Shown here: positions 17,901 to 27,400 of the stretch, piece after piece | Numbering within the stretch: position 1 is the first letter of the stretch | Layout of the letters: every line of letters starts with the position of its first letter | Source: Ignavibacteria bacterium | GTDB lineage: Bacteria > Bacteroidota > Ignavibacteria > Tepidaquicellales > Tepidaquicellaceae | DNA length: 64,000 nucleotides | Direction of reading: 5' to 3' | Assembly (NCBI GenBank): GCA_041649015.1 | Contig: JBAZNU010000004.1 | Span: 124,001 to 188,000 of the forward strand | Made by a program: the position numbers and the translations under genes | Notes under the pieces: generated by a model | Seen by the model: only the letters and a program-made list of their open reading frames with translations | What the model was told of the DNA's origin: nothing | Database searches by the model: none

Positions 17901-17987
17901 AGAGAGATGGCTGAGTGGTTGAAAGCGGCGGTCTTGAAAACCGTTGTAGCCTTACGGTTACCGGGGGTTCGAATCCCTCTCTCTCTG
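17901..17987 (+). tRNA. tRNA-Ser (UGA anticodon)
   Basis: A complete class II tRNA. The acceptor stem AGAGAGA (17901-17907) pairs with TCTCTCT (17980-17986), G is the discriminator base, and no CCA is encoded. The anticodon loop CTTGAAA carries TGA, which reads UCA. The long variable arm (about T-A-G-C-C-T-T-A-C-G-G-T-T-A) is typical for serine, and the T arm has the TTCGAAT loop. Confidence 0.96.
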
Positions 17988-18231
17988 CATAGTAGTGTTA
18001 TATTTATTTATTCAATGCTTACTACTTTAGTATCAATTTAATTCAATGTCTTCACCGAAACCAATCATCGGGGAATTCATTTTTTTATTCTGATTCTATA
18101 TTTTACTCTTGAAATTGATACATGTTTTTTGTATATTTAACTAATAGGCGAAACTCCTTGAAGGTTATTTATTTGATGAGATAATTAAATATTAGCTCTG
18201 TAAATAAATGACAAAAACCTCAAATACAACC
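17988..18231. other. Intergenic region left of the 11-nt array
   Basis: AT-rich DNA with no gene seen on either strand. No clear hairpin terminator follows the tRNA. Together with the array and 18342-18494 it forms a gap of about 500 nt. Confidence 0.45.
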
Positions 18232-18341
18232 TGTTTCTACACTTTCCTAACACTCTTCCAACACTCTGAGTACACATTGTTTACACAACTCTTATATAGT
18301 CCTTGTATATAGCTTATATACAGCTTATATGTGCCTTTAAT
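18232..18341. repeat. Ten-unit degenerate tandem array with 11-nt period
   Basis: Ten consecutive 11-nt units fill 18232-18341. The first five positions vary while the ends recur: units 1-5 end ACAC (e.g. TTTCCTAACAC at 18243, TCTTCCAACAC at 18254), units 6-9 end in a TAT triplet, mostly CTTATAT (e.g. ATAGCTTATAT at 18309, ACAGCTTATAT at 18320), and the last (18331) is decayed. The array is intergenic between tRNA-Ser and the LysE-like gene. I recognise no known repeat family. Two other loci in this window share the 11-nt period with different sequence. Confidence 0.75.
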
Positions 18342-18494
18342 TCAGATTTCGAAACGATTTCTAGATAGTTTGACATTTATTTTTCTCCACAAAAAACTCA
18401 AATAACACACTTATAATTTTCCCATTTTATCTTCCCAATGAATTGAAAATGCCTCCATAATTCTTTAATTTACTCTGAAATTATTCGCAAATCA

Positions 18495-19268
18495 TTGATT
18501 ATTGGTTTAGTTGTAGGATTAATAACTGGATACTTATTGTCCATGCCCCCAATGGGTCCGACAAATATACTCGTGATTTCTCTCGGTCTTAGAAAAGAAG
18601 TCAAGTATGGTGTTGCTGTCGGTGCCGGTGCTGGTTTTATGGATATGGTTTATATCATTATTTCTTATGGCGGCTACGCCCTCATCAAAGGATTCATTCC
18701 GGATAGTATAAATGATTTCTTCTCAGATAATGAAAAGTTCTTTATGGTCCTGCTTACGCTTGTTGGATGTATTGTTGTCGGGCTTTCCGGCTATAAACTT
18801 ATGAAGTCAAAAGTTGAAGCTGATATAACAACACCTGCAAATGATATCCACATTGAAAATAAACTATCAGTTGTTACTTCAAAGCTTGAACAGACCAATG
18901 AAGACATATCGCGTATCTTGCACACAAACCTTCTTAAGAAAAAGGAAAACAGCCTCGTTGGCGGATTTTTAAAAGGTGCCTTCCTCTGTGTTTCTTCCGT
19001 AACTATACCTGCATCTTGGTTTGCACTAACAGGTTATATGAAAAATTACGGTATCATTGATTCAAGGTTCATAACAGGCTTTATTTATTCTATAGGTGTC
19101 TTAGCGGGTACAACTTTCTGGTTCTGGACACTTGCGAATGTTATTTCTAAAAATACACACAGAGTAAGTCCAGAAGCACTCAATAAAATTAACCTTACTA
19201 TCGGTATAATTCTACTTCTGCTAAGCTTGTTTTTATTGTATAAAGTAATTGATTTTTCTCTTGCGTAG
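18495..19268 (+). CDS. LysE/RhtB-type membrane translocator
   Basis: A 257-residue integral membrane protein. The opening segment G-Y-L-L-S-M-P-P-M-G-P-T-N (about 12-24) matches the LysE-superfamily start, where a P-G-P motif follows the first helix. Helices are visible at ~1-20, ~38-60, ~75-100, ~155-178, ~190-215 and ~228-252, six in all as in the family. A hydrophilic loop (~105-150) makes it longer than typical members (~205 aa). The family exports amino acids; the substrate cannot be told. Start is TTG 18495, directly before the first helix; no good ATG is available. Followed after 15 nt by the RING-like protein, possibly co-transcribed. Confidence 0.75.
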   Translation: MIIGLVVGLITGYLLSMPPMGPTNILVISLGLRKEVKYGVAVGAGAGFMDMVYIIISYGGYALIKGFIPDSINDFFSDNEKFFMVLLTLVGCIVVGLSGYKLMKSKVEADITTPANDIHIENKLSVVTSKLEQTNEDISRILHTNLLKKKENSLVGGFLKGAFLCVSSVTIPASWFALTGYMKNYGIIDSRFITGFIYSIGVLAGTTFWFWTLANVISKNTHRVSPEALNKINLTIGIILLLLSLFLLYKVIDFSLA

Positions 19269-19283
19269 TATTACTATACTATT

Positions 19284-20771
19284 ATGATAAATCCTGACTC
19301 AAAAGAAAACTTTCCGATCTGCCAGTACTGTATGGAGCGCGTAAATGACGACGAGAGCAGATATTGCTGTTCCGCTTGCGGCATGATTTATCATATCACT
19401 TGCTGGGAAAAAGGTAATGGCTGTGCGGTTCTCAGCTGCTCACAGAAAAACATTCTCCTTAATCCTTTGTTCCAATCCTCCGTTCCCGTAAAAGAACTCC
19501 TTGTTCATATTGAGTACCTGCTTAATCTGAAAAAATACACGGAAGCAATTAACGAATGTAACAGAATACTCTACGCCGAAAAGTCAAACATGGAAGCTAA
19601 AGTCTATTACAACAGAGCTGTCTCCGCATTGAATGTAAAAATGAAAATATTCGATAGTGCCGAAGATAGCTTCAAAAGAAAAGAATACAAAGCAGCTTCA
19701 ATGTTCTACAACGATTATCTTAGGTATTGCGATGAAGAAGAAGGGGACTTTATTAAATCTAAAATAAAATATTTAGATGAACTCCTTCCAAAACTAAAAC
19801 GAAAAAATGTTATTCTGAATGTCCTGTATGTTTTCATTGTTATGATAATTCTATTTTCAGCCGGATTTCTTGCTTATCAATTCATCTATTTGAAAGAAGA
19901 TACCGAGTTTGCAGAAATTGAAAGGCATGATGATTTTTCGGACATAAAGCAAATGGAGGCACAGATTAGCAGGTATGAGAAGTTCATCATAAAATATAAC
20001 GATGGTAAACTAAAAGAAAACGCTGCTGATAAAATCAGATTGCTGGCAGCAGAAATTGCTTCAAAAATCTGCGACCACGACTGGCGCTCTGCACTTGTTT
20101 ATCTTAAAAAACTCGACTCAAAAGAAATACCGATTACTTACAAAAATATTTATGAAAGTATTGTAAAAAATGCCAATAATGAATTAAGCGCTCTTAAATC
20201 TGAAGCAAAAGACTTAAACTCCCGAAAAAAATATGCCGAAGCGAAAGATAAAATTGAAAAATCATTAGCCATAACAGAACATTTTTCCGATAGAGAATTC
20301 GGAAAAATCCGGCAGACATTGTATGACAATAAAAACCTGATTAATAAAAAGATAAGTCTTCTAATTAAATCTAAGGAAATAGAAAAAGAGATTTCTGCAA
20401 AAACAACAGAGCTGAAAAATTCTGACCCCGACCTCGAAAACGAGAATATTATCCAGATTGAAGGTAAAGTTATGAAAAAAAGCGGGGAATTTACTATTAT
20501 TAAATCTTATGATGATAAAAAGCTCTATGCACTTAAAAAACCATCAGAAAACTACGAAATCGGAGAAGAATTGGTAATTAGTGCCATTAAAAATGGAAAA
20601 ACAGAGATTTCTGACGATGCTTCTAATACTATGATACTGCCCGTAATATTCGAAATTTCCGGGTCACAATTCGAGAAAGGTGGATTTAGTACAGAAAGTA
20701 TTCTGCAAAGATTAAACTACCTTAAAAATGAGAAAGGTAAAATCGATAGTCTGCTAAAACTGGGTATCTGA
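19284..20771 (+). CDS. Membrane protein with prokaryotic RING-like zinc finger
   Basis: A 495-residue protein. Residues ~10-52 hold a Cys/His-rich treble-clef/RING-like module: C-Q-Y-C, then C-C-S-A-C, then H-I-T-C-W, ending with a Cys pair, as in the prokaryotic RING finger family. Residues ~72-165 look like a helical TPR-like region (pattern A-I-N-E-C-N-R-I-L). One transmembrane helix lies at about 173-197, and residues ~210-420 form charged coiled-coil/TPR-like helices. The C-terminal part is more beta-like. No catalytic motif for ubiquitin-like chemistry can be inferred; such fingers in bacteria often sit next to membrane or trafficking domains. The role is unknown. It lies upstream of the tRNA cluster, on the same strand. 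Confidence 0.6.
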   Translation: MINPDSKENFPICQYCMERVNDDESRYCCSACGMIYHITCWEKGNGCAVLSCSQKNILLNPLFQSSVPVKELLVHIEYLLNLKKYTEAINECNRILYAEKSNMEAKVYYNRAVSALNVKMKIFDSAEDSFKRKEYKAASMFYNDYLRYCDEEEGDFIKSKIKYLDELLPKLKRKNVILNVLYVFIVMIILFSAGFLAYQFIYLKEDTEFAEIERHDDFSDIKQMEAQISRYEKFIIKYNDGKLKENAADKIRLLAAEIASKICDHDWRSALVYLKKLDSKEIPITYKNIYESIVKNANNELSALKSEAKDLNSRKKYAEAKDKIEKSLAITEHFSDREFGKIRQTLYDNKNLINKKISLLIKSKEIEKEISAKTTELKNSDPDLENENIIQIEGKVMKKSGEFTIIKSYDDKKLYALKKPSENYEIGEELVISAIKNGKTEISDDASNTMILPVIFEISGSQFEKGGFSTESILQRLNYLKNEKGKIDSLLKLGI

Positions 20772-20819
20772 GGTTAAAATCCTATCGAAATATTTTCTCT
20801 AAAAGATATTAATAATATG

Positions 20820-20850
20820 TTGATTTATTCGTATTAATTACATAAATTTA
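20820..20850 (+). promoter_or_regulatory. Predicted promoter of the tRNA-secE-nusG transcript
   Basis: TTG (20820-20822), 20-nt spacer, TAAATTTA (20843-20850), matching TAnnTTTG at seven of eight positions. It is 17 nt upstream of tRNA-Tyr, consistent with a start near 20857. Confidence 0.45.
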
Positions 20851-20866
20851 ATGTTCTCGGTAAAAT

Positions 20867-20949
20867 GGGTAGGTAGCGAAGTGGTTAAACGCATCAGACT
20901 GTAAATCTGACGACTGATGTCTTCGGAGGTTCGAATCCTTCCCTACCCA
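20867..20949 (+). tRNA. tRNA-Tyr (GUA anticodon)
   Basis: Acceptor GGGTAGG (20867-20873) pairs with CCTACCC (20942-20948), discriminator A. The anticodon loop CTGTAAA carries GTA. The long variable arm, ACGACTGATGTCTTCG region, is typical of bacterial tRNA-Tyr. First of four clustered tRNAs ahead of secE. Confidence 0.96.
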
Positions 20950-20952
20950 CAC

Positions 20953-21025
20953 GCGGGAGTAACTCAGTTGGTAGAGTCACAGCCTTCCAAGCTGTTGGTC
21001 GCGGGTTCGAGTCCCGTCTCCCGCT
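20953..21025 (+). tRNA. tRNA-Gly (UCC anticodon)
   Basis: Acceptor GCGGGAG (20953-20959) pairs with CTCCCGC (21018-21024), discriminator T. Anticodon loop CTTCCAA gives TCC. T loop TTCGAGT present; no encoded CCA. Three bases after tRNA-Tyr. Confidence 0.96.
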
Positions 21026-21051
21026 CTGTTTTATTTCTTAAAGCAAGAGTT

Positions 21052-21124
<73 letters not shown>

Positions 21125-21199
21125 CTGACTTGAAACTATTTTGACTGCTGCTGTGCTTATGCAGATTGGTTTTTCGGTTTTTGAAAATATAATTTTTAT

Positions 21200-21272
21200 A
21201 CGAGTGTAGCTCAATTGGTAGAGTAGCGGTCTCCAAAACCGTCGGTTGGGGGTTCGAGTCCCTCCACTCGTG
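21200..21272 (+). tRNA. tRNA-Trp (CCA anticodon)
   Basis: Acceptor ACGAGTG (21200-21206) pairs with CACTCGT (21265-21271), discriminator G. Anticodon loop CTCCAAA gives CCA. It directly precedes secE, as in the classical secE-nusG region. Confidence 0.96.
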
Positions 21273-21294
21273 CTTTTAAGAAAATCAAATTCAC

Positions 21295-21477
21295 ATGAGA
21301 GAAAAAATATTAGGTTTTTTTACGGATATATTTAAAGAAATGAAAAAAGTCTCCTGGCCCAAAAAAGAAGAATTGAGAGACTATACTAAAGTAGTCGTTG
21401 TTACTATGTTCATTTTTGCTATTTTTGTGTACATTGTCGATAAGGGTATCAGTGAACTGCTTAAAATTCTATTTTAA
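21295..21477 (+). CDS. secE: Preprotein translocase subunit SecE
   Basis: A 60-residue single-helix SecE, the clamp subunit of SecYEG. The conserved amphipathic stretch F-K-E-M-K-K-V-S-W-P-K-K-E-E-L (about 13-27) precedes one transmembrane helix (~34-55). The short one-helix form is the usual one outside enterobacteria. The gene follows tRNA-Trp by 22 nt and is 15 nt ahead of nusG. Confidence 0.95.
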   Translation: MREKILGFFTDIFKEMKKVSWPKKEELRDYTKVVVVTMFIFAIFVYIVDKGISELLKILF

Positions 21478-21492
21478 CACAATCAGTTTAAG

Positions 21493-22137
21493 ATGATAGA
21501 TAACGAAGAAGATATAATCCAGGAAAATACGGGCGAAGAAATTTCTGAAACTCCTATGTCAGATAGTTCTATCGATTCTGATAACGGCAGGTTCAGTTGG
21601 TATGCTGTACGAATTGTTTCCGGTCATGAAAATAAAGTAAAATTATACATTGATAACCAAATAAAAGAGGAAGGTCTTGAACACAAGATTAAAACTGTTA
21701 TGATTCCTCTTGAAAAAGTATTCGAAGTTAAAAACGGGAAAAAGAGAATTAAGTATAAAAACTTTTTCCCCGGTTACATTCTCCTTGAAGTTGACCTTGA
21801 TGACAACATTAAAAGAATGCTGTCTCAGGTACCAAGTCTAATGGGTGTTGTGGGCTCAAAAAATATTAAAGGGCAAAGACTTGAACCCGTACCTTTAAGA
21901 GAATCTGAAATTAAAAGAATAAAAGCTATTTTAAATGATGAGAACGCTTCCGAGAAAATTGACCTGAAACTTCTTGAGGGAGACTCTGTTAAAGTTACTA
22001 GCGGTCCTTTCAACAATTTCAGCGGTGTTGTGCTTGAAATTAATACCGAAAAAATGAAAGTTAAAGTTATGGTCAGTATTTTCGGCAGAAAGACTCCTAT
22101 TGAACTCGAATTTAATCAAATAGAAAAATTAAAATAA
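21493..22137 (+). CDS. nusG: Transcription elongation/antitermination factor NusG
   Basis: NusG binds the RNA polymerase clamp and couples to Rho or the ribosome. An acidic, Ser/Glu-rich extension (residues ~1-35) precedes the NGN domain, which starts at W-Y-A-V-R-I-V-S-G-H-E and contains F-F-P-G-Y-I-L-L-E. The C-terminal KOW domain is near 155-214, with G-D-S-V-K-V-T-S-G-P-F-N-N-F-S-G-V-V. At 214 residues it is about 30 longer than E. coli NusG because of the extension; no in-frame ATG lies right at the NGN start. Followed by rplK after 24 nt. Confidence 0.96.
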   Translation: MIDNEEDIIQENTGEEISETPMSDSSIDSDNGRFSWYAVRIVSGHENKVKLYIDNQIKEEGLEHKIKTVMIPLEKVFEVKNGKKRIKYKNFFPGYILLEVDLDDNIKRMLSQVPSLMGVVGSKNIKGQRLEPVPLRESEIKRIKAILNDENASEKIDLKLLEGDSVKVTSGPFNNFSGVVLEINTEKMKVKVMVSIFGRKTPIELEFNQIEKLK

Positions 22138-22161
22138 ACATTTTTAAAATATAAATATATT

Positions 22162-22584
22162 ATGGCCAAAAAAGTAGTAGGTTTCATTAAGTTACAAATT
22201 CCGGCAGGGCAGGCAACAATGGCCCCTCCCGTTGGACCGGCATTAGGACAAAGAGGCGTTAACGGAATGGAGTTCTGTAAACAATTCAATGCCAGAACCC
22301 AGGGCAAAAAGGGTTTAATAATTCCGGTTGTTATTACCGTCTTTTCGGACAAATCATTTACCTTCATCACCAAAACTCCGCCAGCAGCAGTATTATTACT
22401 CAAAGCAGCCGGTCTGGAAAAAGGTTCAGGTATCCCGAATAAGACAAAAGTAGGCAAAGTTTCTGTTAAACAAGTGAAAGAAATTGCTGAAACTAAAATG
22501 GTTGATTTAAACGCAAGAGATGTTGAACATGCAATGAGTATGGTTAAAGGTACTGCAAGAAGCATGGGAATAACCGTAGAATAA
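22162..22584 (+). CDS. rplK: Large ribosomal subunit protein L11
   Basis: L11 (140 aa) binds the GTPase-associated centre of 23S rRNA. The Pro-rich N-terminal switch region ([15 protein letters not shown], about 14-28) and the C-terminal RNA-binding part with A-R-S-M-G-I-T-V are visible. Length is normal. Second ribosomal block of the operon; the rplA start lies 27 nt on. Confidence 0.97.
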   Translation: MAKKVVGFIKLQIPAGQATMAPPVGPALGQRGVNGMEFCKQFNARTQGKKGLIIPVVITVFSDKSFTFITKTPPAAVLLLKAAGLEKGSGIPNKTKVGKVSVKQVKEIAETKMVDLNARDVEHAMSMVKGTARSMGITVE

Positions 22585-22611
22585 TTATTGAACTTAAATT
22601 GTTTTTAGAAA

Positions 22612-23316
22612 ATGAAACTAACAAAAAAGCAAAAAGAAATTAATAAGTCTTTCGATTCAAAGAAAGAATATAAAATAAAAGATGCTGTTGCTATCGTTAA
22701 GCAGTATGCGAAAGCTAAATTCGATGAGTCTGTCGATATCGCAATGAACTTAGGCGTTGACCCAAAACATGCCGACCAGGTTGTAAGAGGTACTGTCTCA
22801 TTACCTAACGGTACGGGAAAAACCGTCCGGGTACTCGTTATTGCAAAACCGGAAAAACAGCAGGAAGCTGTTGATGCCGGTGCAGACCATGTTGGCTTTG
22901 AAGATTATTTGAAAAAAATTCAGGAAGGTTGGACAGATGTTGACGTTATCATCGCAACACCAGATTCTATGGTTGAACTTGGTAAATTAGGTAAGATTCT
23001 TGGTCCTCGCGGACTTATGCCTAATCCCAAAAGCGGTACGGTAACACCTAATGTCGGACAGGCAGTTAAAGAAGTTAAGGCAGGTAAAATTGATTTCAGA
23101 GTTGATAAAAATGGCACAGTTCACTCAGCTATTGGAAAGGCATCTTTTGAAGAAAATAAATTGGTTGAAAATGTTACAGCTTTTATTAATATGATTATTA
23201 AGCTGAAACCTGCAGCATCAAAGGGTACATACATAAAAGGGATTACAATGTCTAGTACTATGGGTCCGGGTGTAAGAATAGATAAATCACTAACGGATTT
23301 ACACTCTGCTGTTTAA
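22612..23316 (+). CDS. rplA: Large ribosomal subunit protein L1
   Basis: L1 (234 aa) binds the L1 stalk of 23S rRNA. Conserved elements: [11 protein letters not shown] (about 44-54), G-T-G-K-T-V-R-V (about 66-73), and the signature [15 protein letters not shown] (about 124-138). In other bacteria L1 represses its own operon; no target site could be confirmed here. An L10-leader-like structure follows before rplJ. Confidence 0.97.
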   Translation: MKLTKKQKEINKSFDSKKEYKIKDAVAIVKQYAKAKFDESVDIAMNLGVDPKHADQVVRGTVSLPNGTGKTVRVLVIAKPEKQQEAVDAGADHVGFEDYLKKIQEGWTDVDVIIATPDSMVELGKLGKILGPRGLMPNPKSGTVTPNVGQAVKEVKAGKIDFRVDKNGTVHSAIGKASFEENKLVENVTAFINMIIKLKPAASKGTYIKGITMSSTMGPGVRIDKSLTDLHSAV

Positions 23317-23332
23317 AAAAGTTTACGCACTC

Positions 23333-23384
23333 AAAACATTTATCATCGGGATTGTGATAACCGGTGAGCAGCTTCAAATGTTTT
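23333..23384 (+). ncRNA. Probable L10 leader (autoregulatory mRNA element)
   Basis: Between rplA and rplJ, AAAACATTT (23333-23341) pairs with AAATGTTTT (23376-23384), enclosing a second hairpin TTATCA (23340-23345) / TGATAA (23355-23360) and a GC-richer side segment. The position, 20 nt ahead of rplJ, and nested architecture fit the L10-L7/L12 binding leader that limits stalk protein synthesis in other bacteria. Covariation was not tested. Confidence 0.6.
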
Positions 23385-23404
23385 ATTAAATATATAAATA
23401 TCGA

Positions 23405-23938
23405 ATGGAAAAAATTAAAAAGAATGAGGTCATTGCTGAAGTTAAAGTCTTGATGAACAATTCGCCTGCATTATATTTTATCGATTTCGCCGGATTGACT
23501 GTTGCGGATGATGACAAACTCCGCGGTGAATTCTTTAAGGCAAACATCAAATACAAGGTTGTAAAAAACACTCTCATTTTGCGTGCTTTAAATGAAAGTG
23601 AAAATTACAAACAGTTTGCAGATGATATAAAAAATCATTTAAAAGGTAATACAGGTGTAATTTTCTCGGGTGATGATCCGGTTGCTCCTGCGAAAATTCT
23701 TAAAAAGGTTACGGAAAAAAGCGATAAGCCAAAATTCAAATCAGCTATCGTCGATGGTCAGTACTACGGCAGCGGAAAAATGGATTTACTCGCTTCACTG
23801 TTATCAAAAGAAGAAATTATTGCAGGTATACTCTCAAGTCTCGATTCACCCATTTCGGGTATTGTCGGCTCTATTAATGCTGTCGTCAGAGACCTTGCAA
23901 GTATCATTGAGGAAGTTGCCAAGAAAAAGGCAGCTTAG
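23405..23938 (+). CDS. rplJ: Large ribosomal subunit protein L10
   Basis: L10 (177 aa) anchors the L7/L12 dimers of the stalk. The N-terminal domain shows F-I-D-F-A-G-L-T (about 22-29) and Y-K-V-V-K-N-T-L-I-L-R-A (about 48-59), the family core; the C-terminal helix that binds L7/L12 is at about 140-175. Probably controlled by the leader structure just upstream. rplL follows after 45 nt. Confidence 0.96.
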   Translation: MEKIKKNEVIAEVKVLMNNSPALYFIDFAGLTVADDDKLRGEFFKANIKYKVVKNTLILRALNESENYKQFADDIKNHLKGNTGVIFSGDDPVAPAKILKKVTEKSDKPKFKSAIVDGQYYGSGKMDLLASLLSKEEIIAGILSSLDSPISGIVGSINAVVRDLASIIEEVAKKKAA

Positions 23939-23983
23939 TTTAAACAATTTTAAAAATTAAATTTAATTTAAAGGAAATAAAAA

Positions 23984-24358
23984 ATGTCAGTAGTTGAAGA
24001 ATTATTAGAAAAAATCTCAAACTTAACTTTAACTGAAGCTTCAGAATTAAAGAAAGCTTTGGAAGATAAATTCGGCGTTACAGCAGCCGCACCGGTTATG
24101 ATGGCAGGTGTTGCAGCCGCTCCGACAGCAGCTGCAGAAGAAGAAAAAACTGAGTTTACGGTCTTCTTAAATGAAATTGGTGCAGATAAAATTAAAGTAA
24201 TTAAAGCTGTAAAAACAGCGACCGGATTAGGTCTCACTGAAGCAAAAGCTCTCGTTGAAAGTGCACCAAAACCAATTAAAGAAAATATGCCTAAAGCGGA
24301 TGCCGAAAAATTAAAAGCAGAATTGGAAGCAGTCGGCGCAAAAGTTGAGATTAAATAG
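23984..24358 (+). CDS. rplL: Large ribosomal subunit protein L7/L12
   Basis: The stalk protein (124 aa): N-terminal dimerisation domain (~1-32), Ala-rich hinge (~33-52, [10 protein letters not shown]), and the compact C-terminal domain with [20 protein letters not shown] (about 66-85) that recruits GTPase factors. Normal length. A strong hairpin follows before rpoB, probably reducing read-through, since L7/L12 is needed in more copies than polymerase. Confidence 0.97.
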   Translation: MSVVEELLEKISNLTLTEASELKKALEDKFGVTAAAPVMMAGVAAAPTAAAEEEKTEFTVFLNEIGADKIKVIKAVKTATGLGLTEAKALVESAPKPIKENMPKADAEKLKAELEAVGAKVEIK

Positions 24359-24389
24359 TTCTCATAAATAAAATTTATCTGAAGTAATG

Positions 24390-24419
24390 TGTTTAAGGAA
24401 AAGAAATTTTCCTTAAACA
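24390..24419 (+). terminator. Hairpin (attenuator) between rplL and rpoB
   Basis: GTTTAAGGAAAA (24391-24402) pairs perfectly with 24407-24418 over a GAAA tetraloop, and T24390-A24419 extends the stem. A T-rich stretch follows but not directly. It lies in the 112-nt rplL-rpoB gap, where an attenuator and RNase III site are known in E. coli. It may be a partial terminator or a processing site. Confidence 0.7.
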
Positions 24420-24470
24420 TTATTACTTTTTATTGTATTTATATTCGCAAATAATCTAATTTAAAAATAA

Positions 24471-27400
24471 ATGGAATTAAAAGGTGTTTTATCAGGCTTA
24501 AAACCCCTCAACGCAAAAAACAACAGATTAACGTTCTCAAAATCTGACATTCATAAAGATCCACCGGATCTCCTTAACGTGCAGCTGCAGTCTTATAAGG
24601 ATTTCTTACAGGAAGATGTTCCTATCAGCAAGAGAAAAGCTATTGGACTTCAAAAAGTATTTGAGGACAATTTCCCAATAACGGATTCAAGGGAAACTGC
24701 ATTATTAGAATTTGTAGAATATTTTATTGAAAAACCACCTTACACTATAATAGAGTGTCAGGAACAGGGACTTACTTATTCGGTACCTGTTAAGGTTAAA
24801 TTAAGATTATCTACAAAACCTAACTCAGCTGCAAAAGAATACAACTATGTTCTCGAACAGGATGTGTACTTAGGTCAGTTACCTTACATGACCCCGAGAG
24901 GCAGTTTTATCATAAACGGTGCCGAACGAGTTATTGTAAGTCAGCTTCACAGGTCACCGGGCGTTGTATTCAATGAATCTACTCACGCTAACGGAACAGA
25001 ATTATTTTCAGCTCGTGTAATTCCTTATAAAGGTTCTTGGGTGGAATTTACAACAGATATAAATGACCTTCTTTATGCGTATGTAGATAGAAAGAAAAAA
25101 TTCTATTTCTCTACTTTGTTAAGAGCATTATCTATTAACGACAAGGTTAAGATGATGGAATTGTTCAATCTTATAGAAGAGGTAACGATTAACGACAGAT
25201 CGTATCTTGACTTTGTTGGCCGGATAACTGTTGAGCCTGTAATTGATAAAGAAACCGGTGAAGAATTTGGTATTGATACCGGTACTATTCTAACCGAGGA
25301 ACATTTAATCTCCATTTTAAACGGGAAACTGAAATCACTTAATTTACTTAAAGCTGATTGTACTGACGGTGAAAGGGTAATATTTAATACGATTATTGAA
25401 GACGAAGAAGAAGAATTAGCAGAGAAACCAGCTGAGCCGATGACGGCAAAAGAAAAGAAAGCTGCTCAGCTCATTGCTGAAGCAGAAGGCGAAAGTGCTA
25501 GAAGTTATATCGAAAAGCAATTCTTTAATCCTAAAAAATATGATTTAGGCGAAGTTGGACGTTATAAAATAAACAGAAAACTGGAACTTAATATTGATGA
25601 GAATACAACCATTCTCACATTAGAAGATATTAAGAAAATCATTGAATATATAAGGGACCTTGTTGACGGGAGGAAAGAAGTTGATGATATTGACCATTTA
25701 GGAAATCGTAGAGTTCGTACCGTTAATGAACAGTTATCTCAGCAGTTCGGACTCGGTCTTTCGAGAATGATTAGAACTATTAGAGAAAAAATGAGTATTC
25801 ATGACGAAGAAAATTTAACTCCTTTAAGGCTTGTCAGTTCAAGACCTATTACCAGTGCTTTATCTTCCTTCTTCGGAACAAGCCAGCTTTCACAGTTTAT
25901 GGATCAGACCAATCCATTATCAGAGATGACTCACAAGAGAAGAATCTCTGCTCTTGGTCCGGGTGGTCTTTCAAGAGAAAGAGCCGGCTTCGAAGTAAGA
26001 GACGTACATTATACACATTACGGAAGATTATGTCCAATCGAAACTCCTGAAGGTCCAAATATTGGTCTTATATCTTCTTTGTGTATTCACTCGAGGGTTA
26101 ATGAACTCGGTTTCATTGAAACACCTTACAGGAAAGTTGAAGACGGAAAAGTATCTACCGATATCGAATTTATTTCTGCGGATATAGAAGATGATTACAA
26201 AATTGCACAGGCTAATGAACCTCTGGACGCAAAAGGAAATTTCTTGAATAAGAAAGTTAAATCAAGATTTAAAGGTGATTTTCCGTTAGAAGAAGGAAAG
26301 CACGTTGACTATATGGATGTTGCAACAAACCAGATTGTAAGTGCTGCTGCGGCGTTAATACCGTTTTTGGAACATGACGATGCTAACAGAGCACTGATGG
26401 GAAGCAATATGCAGCGTCAGGCAGTACCTTTATTAAGACCTCAGTCTCCTATAGTAGGAACAGGATTTGAGGAAATTGTTGCACGTGATTCACGCTCAAT
26501 GATAGTTGCTGAAGCAGATGGTGTAATCGAATACATTTCCTCAGATAAGATTATTGTTAAATATAACATAAGAGAAGATTCGGAAGAAAGTTTATTAAGT
26601 TTTGAAGATAAGAGAACAGTAGAATATAAACTTGTTAAGTTTTTGAGAACTAATCAGGATACTTCAATTAATCAGAGACCTATTGTTAGAGAAGGTCAAA
26701 GAGTTAAAAAAGGTGATATTCTTGCTGACGGTTCCTCAACCGAGAATGGTGAATTAGCGCTTGGCAGGAATATTCTTGTAGCATTCATGCCGTGGAGAGG
26801 ATTTAATTTTGAGGACGCTATAGTTATTAGTGAAAAAGTAGTATCAAAAGATATATTCACTTCGGTTCATATTGAAGAATTCAGTCTCGAAGTAAGAGAT
26901 ACAAAGAGAGGTGAAGAAGAATTAACAAAAGAAATTCCAAACGTTAGTGAAGAAGCAACAAAAGATCTTGATGAGAACGGAATTGTCAGAATTGGCGCAG
27001 AAGTTAAAGAAGGTGATATACTTATAGGTAAAGTAACTCCTAAAGGTGAGACTGAACCTACACCCGAGGAAAAACTTCTTAGGGCTATATTCGGAGATAA
27101 AGCAGGTGATGTTAAGGATGCTTCTTTAAAAGCTCCTCCGGGATTGAAGGGAATTGTTATTAATAGAAAATTATTCTCCAGAAAAACCAAGGATTCAGAA
27201 GGCAAAAGAGAAGAAAAGAAAAGAATTGATAAATTTGAATCTGAGAGAAAGAAAGAGATTAAAGAGCTTAACTTAAAACTTGCAGAAAAACTTGGTATAT
27301 TACTCGATGGTAAAGATTCTGAAGGGATAAGAGATACAAAAGGAAATATTATAATCAGAAGAAACTATACATTTAAGAGGGAAACATTCACAAACCTTTT

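Noticed and set aside
18232..18341. CRISPR array
   Set aside because: Units are 11 nt, without conserved repeat and unique spacer alternation, and no cas genes are in the window.
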